Below, one piece after another: positions 54,119-61,371 of a stretch of DNA of 64,000 nucleotides. Every line of letters begins with the position of its first letter. The stretch's first letter is position 1. Under the pieces are notes generated by a model, which did no database searches, was not told where the DNA came from, and was given only the letters and a program-made list of their open reading frames with translations. Made by a program: the position numbers and the translations under genes. The stretch comes from Pseudooceanicola onchidii. GTDB taxonomy: Bacteria > Pseudomonadota > Alphaproteobacteria > Rhodobacterales > Rhodobacteraceae. The stretch is from contig NZ_SPUW01000003.1 in the NCBI RefSeq assembly GCF_004959925.1, forward strand, positions 558,001 through 622,000, given 5' to 3'.

Positions 54119-54155
54119 TCGAAAGGCGACCTACGGGTCGCCTTTCTTTTTTTTT
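54119..54155 (+). terminator. Rho-independent terminator
   Basis: GAAAGGCGACC, 3-base loop, GGGTCGCCTTTC, then a run of nine T, 24 bases past the VPLPA-CTERM stop. A strong, classic structure. Confidence 0.9.
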
Positions 54156-54336
54156 ATGGGGCAACTCTTTGGGCTGACCTGCGATCGGTTCCTATTGGCG
54201 CCGCGTCGCCAGATGTTTGGTGGCTGCTACTGAAAACTTCCGGACGACCATACTTGGGGTGCGGCGTGTCTTTGTGTAGCGCCGCGTGTAATCAGCACCC
54301 GACAGGGGCGACAATACCGGCCGCCCGGCACCGAAC

Positions 54337-54765
54337 TCACCGCTTGTTGCGCCAGCGGTTGTACGTCAGCGTCAGCGCGACAACCTCGGTCAGGGCGTCG
54401 TCCAGCGGTCCCGACAGCGCGACCCGCACCGCGCGGTCTCCGACCACGTGAAGGTGGTCTCCGAACCTTTCGCGGAAGGTGTCGGCCAGCACGGTGCGAC
54501 AATTGACGAAGATCGCGACACAGTCCTCGCGCCCGCGCAAGGGCCCGATCCGCAGGGTGCTGCCCGCGCGGGTGGCTTGCGTCAGATAGGCGGGTTCGCC
54601 CCATTTCAGCGTTTCGGTCAGCGGGCCGACATCCGGCGTCCGGGCGGCCACGTCGAAGACCAGCCGTCGCAGGGCCCACAGACGCGAGGCCTTCGCGGGG
54701 GCGAGGGCGTCGATCGCGCGGGCGACGGCGTCGGGCGGAGCCGGGATGGCGGGCAGATCTTCCAT
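54337..54765 (-). CDS. DUF1801-like protein
   Basis: A 142-residue protein: ASRLWALRRLVFDVAARTPD, TETLKWGEPAYLT, LRIGPLRGREDCVAIFVNCR, similar to DUF1801 proteins of the SelL/YdhG class. Start taken as ATG 54765. A minus-strand GGAAC-N17-GTT (54888 to 54864) lies about 100 bases upstream. Divergent from sodB (179 bp). Function unknown. Confidence 0.7.
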   Translation of the reverse strand: MEDLPAIPAPPDAVARAIDALAPAKASRLWALRRLVFDVAARTPDVGPLTETLKWGEPAYLTQATRAGSTLRIGPLRGREDCVAIFVNCRTVLADTFRERFGDHLHVVGDRAVRVALSGPLDDALTEVVALTLTYNRWRNKR

Positions 54766-54863
54766 GGCCCCACCATCGCACATCACATCCGGCAAATCTT
54801 GCTGGACTTCATGGCCTTGCGGAAAGGCATTGCGGATCGGCGCAGGGCGCTCGTGCGCTGCCG

Positions 54864-54888
54864 AACGGGGGCGGAGGGTTGACGTTCC
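54864..54888 (-). promoter_or_regulatory. Possible EcfG promoter for DUF1801 gene
   Basis: On the minus strand GGAAC (54888-54884), 17 bases, GTT (54866-54864), about 98 bases before the DUF1801 start. Same form as the four left-hand sites, but without the cluster context, so weaker. Confidence 0.4.
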
Positions 54889-54944
54889 GCACTTTAGGAT
54901 AACATGTAAGGGCAACCGTATTACTCAGGAAAAGGAGCCGCATC

Positions 54945-55544
54945 ATGGCCTTCGAACTCCCCGATCTTCCCTACGCCCACGACGCGCTGGCCGACCTTGG
55001 CATGTCCAAGGAAACGCTGGAATATCACCATGATATTCACCACAAGGCCTATGTCGACAACGGCAACAAGGCGATCGCCGGCACCGAGTGGGACGGCAAG
55101 TCGATGGAAGAGATCATCAAGGGCACCTACGACCCCAAGGCGGTCGCGCAGTCCGGCATCTTCAATAACATCTCGCAGCTGTGGAACCACAACCAGTTCT
55201 GGGAAATGATGGGCCCGGGCGAGTCCAAGATGCCGGGTGAGCTGGAAAAAGCCCTGACCGAGGCGTTTGGCTCGGTCGACAAGTTCAAGGAAGACTTCTC
55301 CGCCGCAGGCGCGGGTCAGTTCGGCTCTGGCTGGGCCTGGCTGGTGAAGGACACCGACGGCGCGCTCAAGGTCACCAAGACCGAGAACGGCGTGAACCCC
55401 GTCTGCTTCGGCCAGACCGCGCTGCTGGGTTGCGACGTGTGGGAGCACTCGTACTACATCGACTTCCGCAACAAGCGTCCGGCGTACCTGTCGAACTTCC
55501 TCGACAAGCTGGTGAACTGGGAAAACGTCGCCTCGCGGATGTGA
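54945..55544 (+). CDS. sodB: Superoxide dismutase, Fe/Mn type
   Basis: Cytosolic SOD, 199 residues. Metal ligands are His in LEYHHDIHHKAYVD (about 27), His in QLWNHNQFWEMM, Asp and His in GCDVWEHSYYIDFRNK. AAAGGAG lies 8 bases before the ATG. Iron versus manganese cannot be fixed by eye, though the N-terminal ELPDLPYAHDAL is typical of the iron type. It is followed by a terminator. Confidence 0.94.
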   Translation: MAFELPDLPYAHDALADLGMSKETLEYHHDIHHKAYVDNGNKAIAGTEWDGKSMEEIIKGTYDPKAVAQSGIFNNISQLWNHNQFWEMMGPGESKMPGELEKALTEAFGSVDKFKEDFSAAGAGQFGSGWAWLVKDTDGALKVTKTENGVNPVCFGQTALLGCDVWEHSYYIDFRNKRPAYLSNFLDKLVNWENVASRM

Positions 55545-55568
55545 TCCGAGCGACGTCAGAATTGGAAA

Positions 55569-55597
55569 GGGCTCGCCGATTGGCGGGCCCTTTTTTG
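55569..55597 (+). terminator. Rho-independent terminator of sodB
   Basis: GGGCTCGCC, loop GATT, GGCGGGCCC, then TTTTTTG, 25 bases after the sodB stop. Confidence 0.85.
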
Positions 55598-55603
55598 TTT
55601 GGA

Positions 55604-55675
55604 GTAGGGTGCGTGCTTGCACGCACCGCGCCCCGGCGGGGAGCTGCAGGCGGTGCGTGCAAGCACGCACCCTAC
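55604..55675. repeat. REP-like 26-bp perfect inverted repeat
   Basis: GTAGGGTGCGTGCTTGCACG plus CACCGC at 55604-55629 and its exact complement at 55650-55675, with a 20-base centre. Each arm has an internal TGCGTGC/GCACGCA palindrome. It lies between the convergent sodB and SRPBCC genes. Same GTAGGG/CCCTAC edge as the 40986 element, but edges point inward here. Confidence 0.78.
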
Positions 55676-55678
55676 GGC

Positions 55679-56221
55679 TCACAGAGGCCAGTTCTCGATC
55701 CGCTGGCTGCGCTTCGCCATCAACGCGACAATAGGGGCCATCTGCATGACCATGCGCCCCGAAAAGGCCGGGCGGCCGGTTTCGGCCAGCGCCTTGAGGT
55801 TGGACCCGATGAAGGTTTGCGCGCCCAGCATCTGCTTCTCCAGCTTGCCGCCTGCCGGGGCGTTCTCGATCGTCAGTTCGAACCGCGTGCCATTGCCTTC
55901 GGGGGTAAGGCGATAGGTCACGGTGGCCGGGCCTTCGTCGATATTGGTCATCGTGAAGGTGTGGGAATAAAGGTGCGGCGGGTCGAAGGACAGAACCTCT
56001 CCGGCGACCATGGCGATCTTTCCGTTGGGATGCACCATGCGCATCCGGGCCCCGGGGCGCAGTCCGTCCTTCGTGTCGCAGATGGCGCCGAAGAAGAAGG
56101 GCAGGGGTTTGCCGGTGGCCACGAGGATCGACCAGACGGTCTCAACCGGGGCGTTGATGAAGGTTGCGTTGCGGTGCACGGCGGGCAGGGCCGTCATGGG
56201 CAGGGTCTCCGATATCGTCAT
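55679..56221 (-). CDS. SRPBCC (AHSA1-type) domain protein
   Basis: A 180-residue START-like protein: FINAPVETVWSILV, PLPFFFGAICDTKDGLRPG, then HPNGKIAMVAGEVLSFDPPH and LTPEGNGTRFELTIENAPAG. AHSA1-like ligand-binding fold. Translationally coupled (ATGA overlap) to the ArsR regulator upstream, a very common two-gene unit; the ligand is unknown. Confidence 0.85.
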   Translation of the reverse strand: MTISETLPMTALPAVHRNATFINAPVETVWSILVATGKPLPFFFGAICDTKDGLRPGARMRMVHPNGKIAMVAGEVLSFDPPHLYSHTFTMTNIDEGPATVTYRLTPEGNGTRFELTIENAPAGGKLEKQMLGAQTFIGSNLKALAETGRPAFSGRMVMQMAPIVALMAKRSQRIENWPL

Positions 56222-56577
56222 GTCTTGTCCTTTCGGGTCAGGTGAGCGGCTTCCGCCATGTCTTTGAGGGTCAGGGTCTGCTCGGCCCAATTGGCACCGT
56301 AGGCGTCGATCCAGCGGCGCTGGATGGCGTGGATCGGCGCGGCGTTGAGATACAGTTTGCGCGACCGCCCGTCTTTTTCGCTCAGGATCAGGCCCGCATC
56401 CGTCAGAAGCGACAGATGGTTGATGACCGTGATCCGGCTGGTGTCGAACTGCGACGCCAGTTGGCCGACGGTGATCCCGGGCTGATCCCGCACGATATCA
56501 AGCATTTTCCGTCTGCTGGCATGGGCCAGGGCGGAGAAAAGCGTATCGGCTTCGGTATCTTCATTATATGTAGTCAT
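56218..56577 (-). CDS. ArsR-family regulator
   Basis: A 119-residue winged-helix repressor: LFSALAHASRRKMLDIVRDQ, VGQLASQFDTSRITVINHLS, then LTDAGLILSEKDGRSRKLYL. No metal-binding cysteines are present, so it is not a metal sensor. Probably represses itself and the SRPBCC gene through the palindrome that adjoins its start. There is no ribosome site between that palindrome and the ATG, so translation may be leaderless. Confidence 0.88.
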   Translation of the reverse strand: MTTYNEDTEADTLFSALAHASRRKMLDIVRDQPGITVGQLASQFDTSRITVINHLSLLTDAGLILSEKDGRSRKLYLNAAPIHAIQRRWIDAYGANWAEQTLTLKDMAEAAHLTRKDKT

Positions 56578-56595
56578 GTAGTTACATAACTACAT
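56567..56595. promoter_or_regulatory. ArsR operator overlapping start codon
   Basis: ATGTAGTTA at 56576-56584 and its complement TAACTACAT at 56587-56595, plus a third half-site TATGTAGT at 56567-56574, inside the first codons. The regulator's ATG (56577) lies within the first half-site, an arrangement suited to autorepression. Confidence 0.65.
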
Positions 56596-56631
56596 AAGTG
56601 GGCGAAGGTCAACCCACGTTGTGGGCATGGT

Positions 56632-56657
56632 GGAACAGGGGGCGGGGTGACGGCGTT
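56632..56657 (+). promoter_or_regulatory. Putative EcfG promoter, canonical GGAAC-N17-CGTT
   Basis: GGAAC at 56632-56636, 17 bases, CGTT at 56654-56657, 62 bases before the ATG at 56720. It includes the full CGTT element, so it is the best match to the published consensus in the window. It would drive the two-gene unit below. Confidence 0.6.
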
Positions 56658-56719
56658 TTTCGGGCAGAGGGCCGGGGGCACACCCGGTCAAACCGATACG
56701 CATGAAGGAGGACATGATC

Positions 56720-56947
56720 ATGGCTGATCGTCACAGATCACAGGATGGCCACCGCGAGACCGAGGAGATTCTCGGTGACAAGCCCGAAAATCTCGAAGCT
56801 CCGGACCAGCAGGGCGCCAAGGGTGGCAACATCCAGCGCAAGGTCGGCTCGCGGGACGACCGCAAGCGGCTGGATGAGACCTCGGCCGGGGCGACGCGGG
56901 TGCTGGCTCAGGATCAGGACAGCTCTGGCGACAAGGAGAAGGTGTGA
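56720..56947 (+). CDS. Small hydrophilic protein
   Basis: A 75-residue, highly charged protein without hydrophobic segments (MADRHRSQDGHRETEEILGD, ending QDQDSSGDKEKV). AAGGAGG lies 8 bases before the ATG at 56720. Such short hydrophilic proteins commonly accompany general-stress genes in alphaproteobacteria; no family recognised. The stop overlaps the next ATG by one base. Confidence 0.65.
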   Translation: MADRHRSQDGHRETEEILGDKPENLEAPDQQGAKGGNIQRKVGSRDDRKRLDETSAGATRVLAQDQDSSGDKEKV

Positions 56948-57396
56948 TGACACAGGTTCCAAACGACGCATGGGTGCTGGTTGCCGACGGCGAAAAGGCC
57001 CTGTTCCTGCGCAATATCACCGACGAGGCGGATCCCAACCTCGAAGTCGTGCGCAAGGAAGAGCAGGACAATCCGAAGGACATCGACCAGTCCGCCAACC
57101 GCCCCGGACGGATGCACGACACCGGGCCGGGCCAGAAATCTGCGGTGGATGACACCGACTGGCACGAGCTGGCGAAGGAACGGTTTGCCGATGATCTGGC
57201 GGATCTTCTTTACGCGCAGGCGCACAAGGGCAAATTCGACAAGATCGTCCTGATCGCCCCGCCCAAGACACTCGGAGAGCTGCGGCAGAAGTTGCACAAG
57301 GAAGTGGCTGACAAGGTCATCGGAGAGGTGCCGAAGACCCTGACCAACCACCCGATTGACGAGATCGAGGCGATGCTGCGCAAGGACGCCGCCTGA
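56947..57396 (+). CDS. Host-attachment (PF10116-type) family protein
   Basis: A 149-residue protein: DAWVLVADGEKALFLRNI, VVRKEEQDNPKDIDQSANR, then KIVLIAPPKTLGELRQKLHK. Named for a protein required for attachment to host cells, but widespread in stress operons and of unknown biochemistry; the fold resembles eRF1 domain 2/Lsm-like nucleic-acid binders. Follows the small hydrophilic gene; GTG at 56944 is an alternative start. Probably under the promoter at 56632. Confidence 0.85.
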   Translation: MTQVPNDAWVLVADGEKALFLRNITDEADPNLEVVRKEEQDNPKDIDQSANRPGRMHDTGPGQKSAVDDTDWHELAKERFADDLADLLYAQAHKGKFDKIVLIAPPKTLGELRQKLHKEVADKVIGEVPKTLTNHPIDEIEAMLRKDAA

Positions 57397-57542
57397 CACC
57401 TCGGCCTTGCAAGATGACGCCTGAACAGCCCCCAGCGACCCGCCGGGGGCTGTTTCACGGTCTGCGCCCGATTATTCGGCCAGTTCTGCGGCTGCCGGGG
57501 CGCATCGATCGTGCTAGGCCGGGGGCAACGAAAGGAGCCGCC

Positions 57543-57941
57543 ATGACCCGAGATGATCTGAAGACCCTCTACAACGGCTATATCGCCTGCCTGAATGAGC
57601 AGGACTGGAACCGCCTGCATCGCTTCGTGGCCGGGGATGTCACCTATAACGGCGATGGCATCGGGCTGGACGGCTACCGGGCCATGCTGGTCGGGGATTT
57701 CAAGGCGATCCCGGACCTGCGCTTTACCATCGCGCAGCTGGCCTGCGACCCGCCGCTGGTCGCCGCCCGGCTGGACTTTGAGTGCACCCCGGTCGGGCAG
57801 CTGTTTGGCCTGCCGGTCAACGGGCGGCGCGTGCGGTTCGCGGAAAACGTCTTCTACCAGATCATGGATGGCCGGATCAGCCGCGTCTGGTCCGTCATCG
57901 ACAAGACCGCCGTGGCCGATCAGATCGCGTCGCCGCTGTGA
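57543..57941 (+). CDS. SnoaL-like/ester cyclase-fold protein
   Basis: A 132-residue NTF2-fold protein: LYNGYIACLNEQDWNRLHRF, NGDGIGLDGYRAML, then GLPVNGRRVRFAENVFYQIM. SnoaL-like polyketide-cyclase fold with no clear substrate. AAAGGAG lies 7 bases before the ATG. Convergent with the LOG-family gene (6 bp). Confidence 0.82.
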   Translation: MTRDDLKTLYNGYIACLNEQDWNRLHRFVAGDVTYNGDGIGLDGYRAMLVGDFKAIPDLRFTIAQLACDPPLVAARLDFECTPVGQLFGLPVNGRRVRFAENVFYQIMDGRISRVWSVIDKTAVADQIASPL

Positions 57942-57947
57942 TCGCGG

Positions 57948-58511
57948 TCAGGCCAGGCGCGTCCGCAGCGTCGTCATCACCGCGTCGGGCGTGTCGGCCA
58001 CAGTGATGAAGTCCTTCAGCGACGGCGCGGCGAAACCTTGGTCGATCACGTGATCGACCAGCGCCACCAGCGGATCCCAGAAGCCGCCGGTATTGACCAG
58101 GACGATCGGCTTGTCGTGCAGGCCCAGCTGCGCCCAGGTCAGGATCTCGAAGAACTCGTCCAGCGTGCCTGCGCCGCCGGGCAGAACGACCACCGCGTCA
58201 GAGTTCATGAACATGACCTTCTTCCGCTCGTGCATGTTCTCGGTCACGATGAACCGGGTCAGGTCGCGCTTGCCGACCTCGAGGTCCAGAAGGTGGGTCG
58301 GGATGACGCCGAAGGTCTCACCGCCCGCTTCCTGCGCGGCGCGCGCCACAAGGCCCATCAGCCCGACATCCCCCGCACCGTAGACCAACCGCCAGCTTTC
58401 GCCCGCCAGCGCGGTGCCCAGGGTGGTCGCGGCCTGCGCATAGGCCGGGTCGGCACCGGGGCGGGATCCGCAATAGACGCAGACGGAACGGGTCGATGTG
58501 GGGTGGGTCAT
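57948..58511 (-). CDS. LOG family/TIGR00730 Rossmann-fold protein
   Basis: A 187-residue lysine-decarboxylase-like fold protein: SVCVYCGSRPGADP, RLVYGAGDVGLMGLVARAAQ, then the signature PGGAGTLDEFFEILTWAQLG. Related proteins are cytokinin riboside 5'-monophosphate phosphoribohydrolases. ATG 58511 chosen because the long N-terminal extension looks non-coding. Confidence 0.9.
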   Translation of the reverse strand: MTHPTSTRSVCVYCGSRPGADPAYAQAATTLGTALAGESWRLVYGAGDVGLMGLVARAAQEAGGETFGVIPTHLLDLEVGKRDLTRFIVTENMHERKKVMFMNSDAVVVLPGGAGTLDEFFEILTWAQLGLHDKPIVLVNTGGFWDPLVALVDHVIDQGFAAPSLKDFITVADTPDAVMTTLRTRLA

Positions 58512-58635
58512 GGAAGTTGCCTTTCCGAACAACCGCTTCGCGGGTTTTGGTTTTGACCGGGATTTATCCGGTTGATATACCTGCTTAACCCCGGAGGCCA
58601 GAGAACCCCGGTGGAAAACAGCAGGGGACGATAGG

Positions 58636-60930
58636 GTGGCGGCACAGGGTAATGGATCCAGCGGCGGGCTGGTCATCGGCGGGGCAGTGACGGTCGTGGT
58701 GATCGCGGTCGGGCTGTGGGTCGGCGGGGTCTTCGATCCGCTGGCCGAGGTCGAGGAAATCGCCGAGGTCACGGCCTCGGACACCGTGGCTGCCAATTCA
58801 GACAGTGCGCCCAATGCCGATAATGCCAAGCCTTCGCAAAAGGTTGCGGGGGATCAGACCACGGCGGAGCCGCCGGTGGACGAGACCGCAGCGCAGGCCC
58901 CCGATCAGGCCGAGGACGCCGTCGCGCAACCGACCCCCAGCTTTGATCTTGTGCGGATGGAGCCTGACGGTTCGGCCCTGATCGCCGGTGTCGCGGCACC
59001 CGGCGAAACGGTTGAACTGCTGATCGACGGCGTGGTCGTCGGAAGCGAGGTCGCCGGATCGGACGGCAAGTTCGCCGCCTTCCTCGACATCCCGCCAAGC
59101 GCCGAGTCGCGCGTGGTGACGCTGCGCATGGGCGGCGTCAGCTCGACCGATGACGTGATTTTGGGCCCGACGCCCGGTTTCGATCCGCAGGCCGTGGCGC
59201 AGGCCGACACGGGCGACGCGCCGACGGTTCTTCTGTCGGACGAGGAGGGCGTGAAGGTCCTGCAGGCCCCGGTGCCCGAGGGCGACGAGGTCGCGCTGCA
59301 GACGCTCAGCTATGGCGCGACGGGCGCGGTTGAGCTGACGGGACGCGGTCAGCCGGGCGGGCAGGTGCGGGTGTATCTGGACGACACCGCCGTGGCCTTG
59401 GTGGAGGTCGGCGACGACGGCACCTGGACGGCACGGATCGACGCGGCAGGTTCCGGGGAACAGACCCTGCGGCTGGACGAACTGGCCGCCGACGGCTCGG
59501 TCCGGTCACGGCTTGAGACGGTATTCGAACGCGAAGGCGTGCCAAGTGCGGTGGCTGATGGCGCTGTGGACGGGCAGGGCGAGGCAGTGGCCTCGTCGGC
59601 GTCTTCGGTGGCGGATGCGACCACATCGGCGCCTGACGTTGCGGGTGGGGCGGAGGCCGTGACGACCGAGACCGCCGCCGCCACTGGGACAGAGACGACG
59701 GATCAGACGACACCCGCGCCCGAGCAGGTCGCAACTTCCGACGCAACCGGCTCGGTTGGGGCTGGATCGCCTACGGAAGGCACCGGAAGCGCCGTCGCGG
59801 CACTGTCCGAAATGTCCGAGGAAGTCGTGGCTGACGCAGCGACCGTTTCCAACGCCACCGACGCGACAGTGGCAATGGCTTCGGACACGTCAACGACGTC
59901 CGAGGCCTCGACAACCCCTCTCCAAGTTACCTCCATCGACAGCGACACTGCGCCGGACAGCGCAGAGGAGCAGCCCGACGTGATGGCCTCGGCCGACACT
60001 GCAGTGGATGCAGGGGCCAGTACGGACACCGGGGACATGCAGGCCAGTGACGCCGCGACCGGCAACGCTACGGCCGCCGGGGAAACGCAGACTGCGGACG
60101 CAACGATCGGCAACGACAGTCAGGCCGACACCCAGATGGTGAGCAACACGGACACCACGCCGGACGCTTCCGCTCAGGCCGAGGTCGCGCAGGCGACCCC
60201 GGACACCGCAGCAACCCCCGTGCCGAGTGCTACGGTAGATGCCGATCCCGGTCCCGTGGCGTCTGGCACAGAGAGCTCACCCGCGACCGATGCCGCCGAC
60301 ACGTCCCAAGCCGCCGGGACGCAGGTCGCGGCGACGGACCCGACGGCAGCCGCCGACGACGCTCAGACGGACACCTCGGACAACCAGCAAGCCGCCGCGT
60401 CTTCCGCATCACCCGATGCAACGCCCGGCTCGGACCCGGCACCCGATGCCACGTCCGATGCGACCGCGACGCCCGAGCAAATCGCCGGAACCGCCGTCCC
60501 GGCCGCTCCGACGGAGACCGAGGCTCCCGCCGCCGCCGCAACCACGGCGGGGACCCAGGCTCCCTCCGCCACAACAGCCCCGACGCCGGAACCCACGGTC
60601 ACGGGCGCGCCCACCCCGGCACAGACCGAGTCCAGCAGCGCTGCGGCCCCGTCGGCGGTCGCCACCGCCCAGCCGACCGTGGCCCAATCGACCACGCCGA
60701 CCACCGCGCAAACCGCCGCCGCCCCGGCCGAAACGACCGCACCCGTCACGGCCTCGACCTACGCCGGGGTGACGCAGATCACCGTGGAGAAGGGATCGAC
60801 GCTCTGGGCCATCGCGCGCGAGAAATACGGCGAAGGGCTGATGTATGTCCGGGTCTTCGATGCCAACCGGGGCCTGATCCGCGATCCGGACCTGATCTAT
60901 CCCGGCCAGGTCTTCAACCTGCCGGACTGA
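58636..60930 (+). CDS. LysM domain protein with long low-complexity linker
   Basis: A 764-residue envelope protein: one N-terminal helix (SGGLVIGGAVTVVVIAVGLW), Ig-like carbohydrate-type domains at about 95-180 (ALIAGVAAPGETVELLIDGV) and 210-300 (LTGRGQPGGQVRVYLDDTAV), then 380 residues of Ala/Thr/Asp/Pro linker, and a C-terminal LysM (QITVEKGSTLWAIAREKYGE, then ANRGLIRDPDLIYPGQVF). The start is GTG after AGGGGA. It probably binds peptidoglycan and spans the periplasm. Confidence 0.9.
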   Translation: MAAQGNGSSGGLVIGGAVTVVVIAVGLWVGGVFDPLAEVEEIAEVTASDTVAANSDSAPNADNAKPSQKVAGDQTTAEPPVDETAAQAPDQAEDAVAQPTPSFDLVRMEPDGSALIAGVAAPGETVELLIDGVVVGSEVAGSDGKFAAFLDIPPSAESRVVTLRMGGVSSTDDVILGPTPGFDPQAVAQADTGDAPTVLLSDEEGVKVLQAPVPEGDEVALQTLSYGATGAVELTGRGQPGGQVRVYLDDTAVALVEVGDDGTWTARIDAAGSGEQTLRLDELAADGSVRSRLETVFEREGVPSAVADGAVDGQGEAVASSASSVADATTSAPDVAGGAEAVTTETAAATGTETTDQTTPAPEQVATSDATGSVGAGSPTEGTGSAVAALSEMSEEVVADAATVSNATDATVAMASDTSTTSEASTTPLQVTSIDSDTAPDSAEEQPDVMASADTAVDAGASTDTGDMQASDAATGNATAAGETQTADATIGNDSQADTQMVSNTDTTPDASAQAEVAQATPDTAATPVPSATVDADPGPVASGTESSPATDAADTSQAAGTQVAATDPTAAADDAQTDTSDNQQAAASSASPDATPGSDPAPDATSDATATPEQIAGTAVPAAPTETEAPAAAATTAGTQAPSATTAPTPEPTVTGAPTPAQTESSSAAAPSAVATAQPTVAQSTTPTTAQTAAAPAETTAPVTASTYAGVTQITVEKGSTLWAIAREKYGEGLMYVRVFDANRGLIRDPDLIYPGQVFNLPD

Positions 60931-60960
60931 CCCGCGCCTGACGCCAGAACCGGCGTTCCG

Positions 60961-61293
60961 CTAACCGCAGAGCCCCAGTTCGGCCCGGCACATGGCGCTG
61001 ACCGTGCGGTCGCCCGCGCAGCAGTCGTTCAGAAGGTAATGGATCAGCCCGCCCAGCTGTTGCCGCCGCGCTGAATAGATCACCCGCCGACCGTCCCGGC
61101 GGGCCGAGATCAGCCCGGCCTGCTCCAGCGTTGACAGGTGAAACGACAGCCGCGAGGCCGCGCAGTCGACTGCGGCCCCGATCTCTCCGGCGGGCAGGCC
61201 ATCCTGACCGCAGGGGACCAGCAGCCGCAGGATCTGCAGCCGCGTCTCATGGGCCAGCGCGGAAAGGGCGTCGAGGGCTTGTGCCTGATCCAT
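60961..61293 (-). CDS. ArsR/SmtB-family regulator with C-terminal cysteines
   Basis: A 110-residue winged helix: LDALSALAHETRLQILRLLV, AASRLSFHLSTLEQAGLISA, then RRDGRRVIYSARRQQLGGLI. Cysteines at about 33, 49, 91, 92, 103 and 109 (notably NDCCAGDRTVSAMC) may bind a metal. Divergent from the ABC exporter with a palindrome between them; likely represses it. Confidence 0.85.
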   Translation of the reverse strand: MDQAQALDALSALAHETRLQILRLLVPCGQDGLPAGEIGAAVDCAASRLSFHLSTLEQAGLISARRDGRRVIYSARRQQLGGLIHYLLNDCCAGDRTVSAMCRAELGLCG

Positions 61294-61323
61294 AGTTCAA
61301 CTACTCATGAAGCGTTGAACTAT
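61292..61323. promoter_or_regulatory. Inverted repeat operator ATAGTTCAAC-N12-GTTGAACTAT
   Basis: A perfect 10+10 inverted repeat with a 12-base centre between the divergent ArsR and ABC genes, touching the ArsR start codon. Location and size fit an ArsR dimer site controlling both. Confidence 0.7.
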
Positions 61324-61371
61324 TGATACGCCAGCCGGACCCATCCGGCAAGCCGCTTGAAGGATACGCCC

